In this document: piece by piece, positions 40,507-47,322 of the stretch
Layout of the letters: each line of letters starts with the position of its first letter
Numbering within the stretch: position 1 is the stretch's first letter
The notes under the pieces: model-generated
Told to the model about the DNA's origin: nothing
Seen by the model: the letters and a program-made list of their open reading frames with translations, nothing else
Databases searched by the model: none
Made by a program: the position numbers and the translations under genes
From: Treponema sp. UBA4692
GTDB taxonomy: Bacteria; Spirochaetota; Spirochaetia; Treponematales; Treponemataceae
DNA length: 64,000 bases
Reading direction: 5' to 3'
NCBI GenBank assembly: GCA_002404895.1
Contig: DHKO01000015.1
Location: 1-64,000, forward strand

Positions 40507-41055
40507 TTAATAAGAATCTCCGGAATCTTTTTCGTTCATCTGAATATTTTTCATCTGGGAAACGCACTGCTCGTAGCCGATTTTGTTGCCAAGCTCTTCG
40601 TAAGTGTCGCGCAAATTGTAGAGAGCGTCGTAATAATACGAATTCAAGGTTACAGCCTGCTCAAACGCAGTGCAGGCATCATCAAAATTGTTCGTGTTGA
40701 AATGAATAACACCGAGCGTGTTCCAAAGATGCGCATTTTGATTGTTCAGCTTCAGCCCTTCCTGGCAATATCCGAGAGCCTCGTCTGTGAGCCCGAGGTT
40801 CAGGCAGACAATCGCAAGCATTTCAATTACTTCATCATCTTCGTCATTGATTTCATAAGCCTGGCTCAGCGCGTAGAAAGCCTGTTTTAACTGGCCGGCA
40901 TCCCTGTATGTGATTCCAAGATTGAACCAGAGAAGATAATTATGTTTTTCAAGAGAAATTGCTCTTTTTAGGCAGGCGATTGCGTCAGAAAAATTTCCGG
41001 CCGAAGCAAGCTCAATCGCCTGAGTGTTCAGCGAGGAGACATTTTCTTTCATCAT
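40507..41055 (-). CDS. Tetratricopeptide repeat protein
   Basis: 182 residues forming about four TPRs (NTQAIELASAGNFSDAIACLKRAI, YLLWFNLGITYRDAGQLKQAFYALSQAYE, VCLNLGLTDEALGYCQEGLKL, NTLGVIHFNTNNFDDACTAFEQAVTL). There is no signal peptide, so it is a cytosolic scaffold. Partner unknown. GGAGG precedes the tandem ATGs at 41055. Confidence 0.8.
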   Translation of the reverse strand: MMKENVSSLNTQAIELASAGNFSDAIACLKRAISLEKHNYLLWFNLGITYRDAGQLKQAFYALSQAYEINDEDDEVIEMLAIVCLNLGLTDEALGYCQEGLKLNNQNAHLWNTLGVIHFNTNNFDDACTAFEQAVTLNSYYYDALYNLRDTYEELGNKIGYEQCVSQMKNIQMNEKDSGDSY

Positions 41056-41100
41056 ATCAGAACCTCCTTTTCTAAAATTTGTAAAAAGTGAAAATCCGCC

Positions 41101-42168
41101 TTACGCTTTTTTCTGGATCGAGTCGAACAAATCCACGATAAGCGTTTTTGCGTGATAATATTCGTTTCCGAAAAGCGAGCCAAGCTCCAGCGTTTTTTGG
41201 CTGATGATTTCATTTCCTTTTTTGCGCGCTTTTTCAACAGCTCCGCTCGAGGAAAGAATTTCGATGACTTTTTCAACGGCTGGAGAATAAATTCCTTCGC
41301 GGCGCGCCTGTTCAAAAAGCTTTGTCAAAGTTGTCTCGTCTTCAGGTTTCGCTGCAAGATGATAGAGAACAGGCAGGCTTTTTTTGCCTTCAACAACATC
41401 GTCTCCGCGTTTTTTGCCCGGATTTCCTTTTGTAAGGTTTGTAACATCATCGAGAATCTGGAATCCTGTTCCGATGTCCTCAGCGATTTTTCCAGCTCGT
41501 TCCGCGTCTTTTAGAGAAGCTCCGCCAGCGAGAATTCCAAGCTCCACCGCAAGCCGAGCCAAAGTGCCTGTCTTGTTCCGAACCATCGCAGTGTATTCTT
41601 CAACAGACGGAATGACTTCAGAATTTCTGTGCCAGTAAATGTCCATCGCCTGCCCAAGATGAAGACGGCGAAGTTCCTGCAAGAAAAGCTCGTAAAATTC
41701 AAGTTTTTCATCATTTGAAATGTCAAGAGACTGAATACAGCTTGTCGCCTGAAAATAGAGCCATGAGCCGGCATTGAGCGCGACGTCCATTCCGTAAGTT
41801 ATGTGAGCAGCAGCTTTTCCGCGCCGTGTGTCGGAATTGTCTTCAATGTCGTCATGAATCAGCGAAGCTGTGTGCGCAAATTCAACGAGCGGTGTGAGCT
41901 TGTACGCGTTTTCAAGCGACTTCGCTGTTTTTTTCGCGTCTTGAGCAAGCTCCGCGCAGAGAACCAAAAGCAGCGGCCGCCAGCGTTTTCCGCCAAGCGA
42001 GACGAGATTTCTGCAAGGCTCAAGAAGATTTGAAAGATGAGTTTCATTTATGCAGGAATCAATCGGTCCGAAAGAAAGTTTTTTCCATTCGTCAGTGATT
42101 TTTGCTGGAAGATATTTTGCGAGAACGGTCTCGATTTTTTCAAGCCGTGTAGAAAATTCCGTATTCAT
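41101..42168 (-). CDS. Polyprenyl diphosphate synthase
   Basis: Trans-isoprenyl diphosphate synthase that condenses isopentenyl units. 355 residues with the first Asp-rich motif LIHDDIEDNSDTRRG (about 105-119) and the second GFQILDDVTNLTKGNPGKKRGDD (about 235-257). The chain length of the product is not clear; Treponema family members are annotated as farnesyl/geranylgeranyl- or long-chain synthases. The acidic first motif is DDIED, not the DDVVD of E. coli IspB. TATAAT (42175-42180) ends 6 nt before the ATG, with TTGAAC 17 bp upstream. Confidence 0.9.
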   Translation of the reverse strand: MNTEFSTRLEKIETVLAKYLPAKITDEWKKLSFGPIDSCINETHLSNLLEPCRNLVSLGGKRWRPLLLVLCAELAQDAKKTAKSLENAYKLTPLVEFAHTASLIHDDIEDNSDTRRGKAAAHITYGMDVALNAGSWLYFQATSCIQSLDISNDEKLEFYELFLQELRRLHLGQAMDIYWHRNSEVIPSVEEYTAMVRNKTGTLARLAVELGILAGGASLKDAERAGKIAEDIGTGFQILDDVTNLTKGNPGKKRGDDVVEGKKSLPVLYHLAAKPEDETTLTKLFEQARREGIYSPAVEKVIEILSSSGAVEKARKKGNEIISQKTLELGSLFGNEYYHAKTLIVDLFDSIQKKA

Positions 42169-42174
42169 AAGATG

Positions 42175-42203
42175 ATTATAGACTGAAAAATGCTATAGTT
42201 CAA
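42175..42203 (-). promoter_or_regulatory. Promoter of the polyprenyl synthase operon
   Basis: TTGAAC (42198-42203), 17 bp, TATAAT (42175-42180), 6 nt before ATG. Confidence 0.7.
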
Positions 42204-42263
42204 CGAAAAGGAAAATTTACAAATATTGAAATTTCTGATTAAATTATCCGATAAATAAAAAGT

Positions 42264-42857
42264 ATGGCAAATTCTTATGAAAAACCAGATTTCTGGTCGC
42301 GGAAGGCTTTTTCTGAAGGCTATCCGGCTAGAAGCGTATATAAACTTCAGGAGATTGACGAAAAATTCGGATTTCTGAAGAAAAATTTCAAGATTCTCGA
42401 TTTGGGCGCGGCTCCCGGAAGCTGGACAACGTTTCTTTTAAGAAAAATGGAAGGAAGCGGAAAAGTTGTGAGCTGCGATTTGAATCCGCTTTCGAAAAGC
42501 GTGAAGGGCGAAAATCTCGTTTTTATTCAGGGCGACCTGCTCGAAAAGGAAATCGTCGAGAAAATCAAGGCGGAAGGCCCGTTTGATTTAGTTGTCTGCG
42601 ATGCGGCTCCGCTCACGACTGGAAACCGCGTTGTTGATACAGCTCGCTCTGCCGGATTAGTAAAGATGGCAATTTGGTATGCCGAAATTATGCTGAAGCA
42701 GGGCGGAAATTTTTGCGTGAAGATTTTCCAGAACGGAGACCAGCAGGCAATGCTGAAAAAAATGCGCGAGGTTTTTACGCAGGCAAAGGGCTTCAAGCCG
42801 AAAGCCTGCCGTTCTGAAAGTTTTGAAACATTCTTGATTGGTTTAGGTAAAAAATGA
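42264..42857 (+). CDS. rlmE: 23S rRNA 2'-O-ribose methyltransferase RlmE (FtsJ)
   Basis: Methylates the 2'-OH of a uridine in the A-loop of 23S rRNA. 197 residues: YPARSVYKLQEIDEKFGF (K27), SAM motif ILDLGAAPGSWTTFLL (about 44-59), FDLVVCDAAPLTTG (Asp), and FCVKIFQNGD (K). The K-D-K-E tetrad is visible. A TTGAAA (42226) and GATAAA (42250) could form a promoter ending 8 nt before the ATG. It overlaps the M23 peptidase gene by 4 nt. Confidence 0.93.
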   Translation: MANSYEKPDFWSRKAFSEGYPARSVYKLQEIDEKFGFLKKNFKILDLGAAPGSWTTFLLRKMEGSGKVVSCDLNPLSKSVKGENLVFIQGDLLEKEIVEKIKAEGPFDLVVCDAAPLTTGNRVVDTARSAGLVKMAIWYAEIMLKQGGNFCVKIFQNGDQQAMLKKMREVFTQAKGFKPKACRSESFETFLIGLGKK

Positions 42858-43855
42858 TGATAAAAAGTTTGCTTTGGAAAGTTGAGTCGTTTATTAGAAA
42901 TTTTTCTTTGAAAAATGCAATTCAGTGTTCTTTGATTACTTGCGGCGTTTGCGTTGCCATTCTTGGAGGCGCGGTTGTTTTTGGAAACCGTTCGTTTGTG
43001 CGCGAAAGCGAAAACGGTCAGGGCGGCCTTGAAACTCCGGGAATGCCTGTTGTTACAGAAGAGACTGCGGCGATTATTGAAAGCGGTTCTCAGCCGAATT
43101 TGCCATCAGAAGATTCTTATAATTTGTCTTATATTTCTTACCGGGTTAGAAAAGGCGATATGGTCGGCGTGATTGCTGAAAATTTCGGAGTTACGCAGGA
43201 TTCAATCATAAGCGTGAACAGCATCCGTTCTTCAAGATTGATTCAGATTGGTCAATTTTTGAAGATTCCGACAATGCCGGGAATTCTTTACACTGTGAAA
43301 AAATCCGGAGAGACTCCAAAATCGATTTCAGAAAAATACGAGGTTGACGCTGAAAAATTCGCCGCCGTGAATCATGTTGCGCTTGAAGCGTCTTACGAGG
43401 CTGGCGAAACAGTTTTTGTTCCTGATGCGGAGCTTGACTGGGTTACTAGACAAGAAATCAACGGAGATTTGTTCAAAAAACCGATTCATGCGCATTGGTA
43501 CCGTTCTTCAAGATTCGGCTGGCGCGCAAGTCCTTTTACTGGAAAGCGTTCTTATCATTCTGGCGTAGACATGGCTTGCCCGACTGGAACTTCGATTTTT
43601 GCCGCAATGCCTGGGAAAGTTACCGCGACCGGCTACAACACAACTTACGGAAACTACGTGATTGTTGCCCATCATTCTGGCTACAAGACGCTTTACGGTC
43701 ATATGAGCGCGATTCTCTGCACGAAAGGACAGTATGTGACTCAGGACACGAGAATCGGACGCGTTGGAAGCACAGGCTTGAGCACCGGCCCGCACTTGCA
43801 CTTCACAGTTTTCAAGAACGGAAAGCAAATCAATCCTGAAAATCTCTGGAACTAA
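42854..43855 (+). CDS. LysM/M23 peptidoglycan endopeptidase
   Basis: 333 residues: N-terminal membrane anchor (about 22-45), LysM domain ISYRVRKGDMVGVIAENFGVTQD..IQIGQFLKIP (about 94-140), a second LysM-like region (about 144-190) and a LytM/M23 domain with YHSGVDMA (H235, D239) and GPHLHFTVF (HLH near 316). Zinc ligands are intact. It probably cuts cell-wall cross-links, or activates amidases if inactive; the intact ligands favour activity. Confidence 0.9.
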   Translation: MMIKSLLWKVESFIRNFSLKNAIQCSLITCGVCVAILGGAVVFGNRSFVRESENGQGGLETPGMPVVTEETAAIIESGSQPNLPSEDSYNLSYISYRVRKGDMVGVIAENFGVTQDSIISVNSIRSSRLIQIGQFLKIPTMPGILYTVKKSGETPKSISEKYEVDAEKFAAVNHVALEASYEAGETVFVPDAELDWVTRQEINGDLFKKPIHAHWYRSSRFGWRASPFTGKRSYHSGVDMACPTGTSIFAAMPGKVTATGYNTTYGNYVIVAHHSGYKTLYGHMSAILCTKGQYVTQDTRIGRVGSTGLSTGPHLHFTVFKNGKQINPENLWN

Positions 43856-43864
43856 AACCAAATC

Positions 43865-44473
43865 TTAATTTCCAGAAAAATGCCTTTCTTTGCAGTTTGT
43901 CTCGTCGGTGAGGCTGCTTATCTTCTTGATGAAGAAATCGAGATTCGAGGCGATGAAAATTGCGCAGTACGCTGTGATTACGATTCCGAATGTGATGTAA
44001 AAAAACGTGTTCGCTTCTTCGTTGCCGAGTTTTGCCGCTGTGAACGAGTAAGTTGTCATAAACAAAAGCATTAAAATTCCGCAGACAATCCATTTTGCCA
44101 TTGAGACAGGCTTTATCTTAAAATTTTCTGTTGACCAGCGCGGATTTGCAGCTTTTAGAATCGCGCTGATTTTTGAGTCAGTAATCGGAACAGAAACTTT
44201 CAGCGGTTCTGAAGCGTATTTTTCGGCTTTTGAAAGATAGCGGACTTGCGTGCGGCATTTTTTGCATTTTAGAAGATGAAACGTAACATCGAGCGGAATC
44301 CGTTCCTGCTTGTCGAGCATAAGAAATTTGTCCATCATCTTGTCGCATTTGCTTCGAGCCTCTTCGCTTATCCGGGCTTCACTTTGCTTCGTTTCGCTTT
44401 TTATCATTTCTGTTTGTTTCATCGTGTTTTTCTGTTCTGTTTCGTTTTTGATTTTTGATTTTTCACTTTTCAT
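43865..44473 (-). CDS. Putative anti-sigma factor (zinc-finger type)
   Basis: 202 residues: a charged N-terminus, then FHLLKCKKCRTQ (HxxxCxxC, about 64-75), the zinc-binding anti-sigma motif. Two membrane segments (about 128-147, 155-178) and a short C-terminal tail follow. It overlaps the ECF sigma gene by 11 nt and would hold that sigma at the membrane. The signal sensed is unknown. Confidence 0.75.
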   Translation of the reverse strand: MKSEKSKIKNETEQKNTMKQTEMIKSETKQSEARISEEARSKCDKMMDKFLMLDKQERIPLDVTFHLLKCKKCRTQVRYLSKAEKYASEPLKVSVPITDSKISAILKAANPRWSTENFKIKPVSMAKWIVCGILMLLFMTTYSFTAAKLGNEEANTFFYITFGIVITAYCAIFIASNLDFFIKKISSLTDETNCKERHFSGN

Positions 44474-45044
44474 AATAAAATTCCTCCAGTTTTTCCTTTA
44501 GAATCTTTTTTGCCCTAAAAATGTGCGATTTTATTGTGTTTACAGGAATTCCTGTTATTTTGCTGATTTCGGCGTGCGAGTTGTCGTAGTAGAAATAAAG
44601 CTCGATGCATATCGCGTAGTTTTCTGGCAGCTCGCGAACGGCTTCGTTCACTGCGGCGGCGGTTATTCTTCGGATTTCGTTTTTTTCAGGCGAATAGTCT
44701 TTGTCTAAAATTGACTCCTCGTTTGAAAGCGGAAGAAATTCTTTCCGCCTGTTTTTTGCGTTCACAGCTGTGTTGTAAGCGATTGACGTAAGCCAGGTTG
44801 AGAAACTCGATTTTCCCTGAAAATTTTTAAGATTTGTGTAAATCTTGATGAAAACGTCCTGAACAAAATCTTCCGAGTCTGTCTGATTCTTGAAAAAACT
44901 CATTCCGAGCGCGAAAATTCTTTTTTTATAGTACGAGATAAGCCTTGCGAACGATTTTTCATCTCCTTCGAGAGCCGTTTTTATAAGAGAATTGTCGCGC
45001 CGTTCTGTGATGATTTGTTCGAGAGAACGCAGTCTATTTTTCAT
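44463..45044 (-). CDS. ECF-family RNA polymerase sigma factor
   Basis: 193 residues: sigma region 2 (LISYYKKRIFALGMSFFKNQTDSEDFVQDVFIKIY, about 36-70; FSTWLTSIAYN) and region 4 (LPENYAICIELYFYYDNSHAEISKITGIPVNTIKSHIFRAKKIL, about 138-182). No region 3 or 1.1. Its ATG overlaps the stop of a small membrane protein and its stop overlaps the anti-sigma start, forming a three-gene coupled operon. The -10/-35 it recognises is unknown. Confidence 0.9.
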   Translation of the reverse strand: MKNRLRSLEQIITERRDNSLIKTALEGDEKSFARLISYYKKRIFALGMSFFKNQTDSEDFVQDVFIKIYTNLKNFQGKSSFSTWLTSIAYNTAVNAKNRRKEFLPLSNEESILDKDYSPEKNEIRRITAAAVNEAVRELPENYAICIELYFYYDNSHAEISKITGIPVNTIKSHIFRAKKILKEKLEEFYYEK

Positions 45045-45396
45045 CAGAAATTTTGTCTTTGCTTTTTTCCCAGTCGTTGAGCTTGTAGAAAATCAGGAGC
45101 GCGACTCCGACTGTAAAAGGAATGAGTCCGCCTAAAATCGCGTTTGATTTTCCGTTCAGAATTATGAAGAAAACTGAAAGCGAAAATCCGACCGTTGCGA
45201 GCAAAAGTCCAATCAAAAGAACGTAAGCCTTGTAGTTAAATGCGGATTTTTCTGGAATTCCGTTTTCAATGCGCATTTTGTGTTCTGTGTGCTGCCATAA
45301 AATAGTTAGCAAAATTATCGTGCCGGCAATGGCGATTCCTGCAATCGGAATTATAGCGATTATGACCTGAGCCGCCGGGGAAGTGATAGCGTTCAT
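45034..45396 (-). CDS. Small membrane protein upstream of the ECF sigma
   Basis: 120 residues with three hydrophobic segments (about 10-32, 50-72, 82-105) and a charged C-terminus; it resembles the DUF6249 layout (PIAGIAIAGTIILL, then HRMR-like charged loop). Function unknown. It is the first gene of the sigma/anti-sigma operon and may be part of the signal path. Confidence 0.7.
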   Translation of the reverse strand: MNAITSPAAQVIIAIIPIAGIAIAGTIILLTILWQHTEHKMRIENGIPEKSAFNYKAYVLLIGLLLATVGFSLSVFFIILNGKSNAILGGLIPFTVGVALLIFYKLNDWEKSKDKISDEK

Positions 45397-45455
45397 TTTT
45401 GCCTCCGTTTTTTAGACACAATTTGTGAAAAGTGGTTGCAAGCAGTTTTTTCCTT

Positions 45456-45929
45456 TTAGTTCAGAAAAATGTAGTCCTTGAAATAAATTTTTGAAATTTT
45501 TCCAAGCACGAGATTTGAATTTATCTGGCTTAAAATCTCGTTTTTGATTTGCTCTTCAGTCATCGAGACAAGCTCGTTTTTCGTTTTCGATGAAAAATAA
45601 GCGTTGAAAACGGCTTTTACCGCGACAAGTTTCCGGTCAAGCTCTTCGTAAAGCTGCGTGTCGCTTTCATCGTATTCAAGCCACGGATTCACAACGAGAA
45701 CGTGCCTTATTTGGTCTTTGTCGATTTTTGTCGTGATTCTTTGAAGTCCGATTAAGTCGAACGCCGCATTGTTTTTTTGAAGAAGCGATTCAGACTCGAT
45801 TTTTCGTAGGCCCGCGCCTGGAACCGCATTTTTTGTGCATAGAAAAACCGCGCTCGCCGCGATGATTCCAAACGAAATCACAAGCGCAAGCGACAAAAGA
45901 ATTTTATTGAAAGTAAGTTTTTTCTTCAT
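45456..45929 (-). CDS. FliL-like flagellar basal-body protein
   Basis: 157 residues: one membrane segment (about 9-30), then a periplasmic domain ending ILSQINSNLVLGKISKIYFKDYIFLN, the C-terminal pattern of FliL (I-x2-IYFTDFVLQ). FliL sits at the flagellar motor base and affects torque. Not next to other flagellar genes, so it may be a FliL paralogue. Start is ATG at 45929. Confidence 0.7.
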   Translation of the reverse strand: MKKKLTFNKILLSLALVISFGIIAASAVFLCTKNAVPGAGLRKIESESLLQKNNAAFDLIGLQRITTKIDKDQIRHVLVVNPWLEYDESDTQLYEELDRKLVAVKAVFNAYFSSKTKNELVSMTEEQIKNEILSQINSNLVLGKISKIYFKDYIFLN

Positions 45930-45959
45930 TTTTTTGATTTTTATCTGAAAACCGCAGTT

Positions 45960-47252
45960 TTAATCTTGAATTTCGTAAGACGACAAAAGATTTGAAAGCC
46001 GGGAATTTTTTCTAAGCTCGCCGCCTTTCGCCTTTATGTGAACTCCGTCGTCAAGCCAGTTTTCCTCGAGAATCAGGCCTGTTTTTCTGACTTCGTTTAA
46101 AAGCGTGATTTTTTCGAGCGGAATAACGTAATTTTTTTCGCGGCCCATAAGCTCGTCGCAAATTCTGTCAAAAAGCTCGCTGAATCCTTCATGAGTTTTC
46201 GCCGAAATTTTCACCGCGTCTGGAAAAAGGCTTTCAAGACGCGAAAGATGCTGAAGCGCGAACGGGTCGGCGTTTTCTTTGTCCTGAAGCTTGTCGATTT
46301 TATTAAGGACGACAATTTTTGGAATCTCGTCAGCTTTTATTTCTTTTAGAACTTTGCAGACCGTGTCATATTGAAATTCCGCCTTTAAGTCGCTTGAATC
46401 AAGAACAAGAAGAATCAAGTCTGCGCGCTGGGCTTCTTCAAGAGTCGATTTGAAAGCGTTTACGAGAGAGTGCGGAAGATTCGAGATAAATCCGACTGTG
46501 TCCGTGAGCAGAATATTTGTTCCGCTTGCGTTTTTCAGCTGGAGTTTTCGCGTTGTAGGGTCGAGCGTCGCAAAAAGCTTGTCCTCAACAAAAACATCAG
46601 CTCCTGTTAGAGCGTTCAAAAGAGATGATTTTCCTGCGTTTGTGTAGCCGGCAAGCGCGCATGATGGAAGCGGAACCCGCTCGCGTTTTTTTCGTTGAGT
46701 TTCGCGGTCTTTTACAACCTGCTCAAGCTCACGTTTTACCTGAGCTGTTTTCTCGCGGACTTGCCGCATATCAAGCTCAAGCTGCGTTTCTCCAGAGCCT
46801 TTCGAGCCGAAATTTCCGCCGCGCTGGCGCGCCATATCTCCGTAGGAATGTGCAAGCCGAGGAAGCGAATATTGAAGCCGTGCAAGCTGAACTTGCAGAA
46901 CTGCTTCTTTTGTCTGCGCGCGCTGCGCAAAAATCCGCAGAATAACTTCCTGTCTGTCAAAAACTGGAATTTCCGCAAGTTTCTCCCAGTTGCGCTGTTT
47001 TCTCGGCTCAAGAATAAAATCAAAAATTATAGCGTCCGCTTCAAGCTCCTTTGCAAGCGATGCAATCTCTTCCGCCTTTCCTTTTCCCATTCCGTACGCC
47101 GGCGTTATTTCCATCCGCGTCAAAACAACTGAGCGCGCAATTTCAAGACCGAGTGTTGAAACAAGCCCTTCAAGCTCGGAAATATCATCATCAGGCTGTC
47201 CTACCAGAATCGCTCTGATTTTCCGTTCCTGTTCCTCTTTTACTTCATACAT
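45960..47252 (-). CDS. hflX: GTPase HflX
   Basis: Ribosome-associated GTPase that helps rescue or split stalled ribosomes. 430 residues: N-terminal HflX domain (EITPAYGMGKGKAEEIASL, about 45-63; DRQEVILRIFAQRAQTKEAVLQVQLARLQY), G1 GYTNAGKSSLLN (about 201-212), G3 DTVGFISNLPHSL (about 248) and NKID. The start is taken as ATG 47252; an upstream extension lacks the family's sequence. It is divergent from the next gene by 70 bp. Confidence 0.93.
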   Translation of the reverse strand: MYEVKEEQERKIRAILVGQPDDDISELEGLVSTLGLEIARSVVLTRMEITPAYGMGKGKAEEIASLAKELEADAIIFDFILEPRKQRNWEKLAEIPVFDRQEVILRIFAQRAQTKEAVLQVQLARLQYSLPRLAHSYGDMARQRGGNFGSKGSGETQLELDMRQVREKTAQVKRELEQVVKDRETQRKKRERVPLPSCALAGYTNAGKSSLLNALTGADVFVEDKLFATLDPTTRKLQLKNASGTNILLTDTVGFISNLPHSLVNAFKSTLEEAQRADLILLVLDSSDLKAEFQYDTVCKVLKEIKADEIPKIVVLNKIDKLQDKENADPFALQHLSRLESLFPDAVKISAKTHEGFSELFDRICDELMGREKNYVIPLEKITLLNEVRKTGLILEENWLDDGVHIKAKGGELRKNSRLSNLLSSYEIQD

Positions 47253-47322
47253 ATTGAAAAATCTATCCGAAATTGATAAAAAATCAAAGTACAAATTCCG
47301 AAAATAAAAGATAGAGAACATT

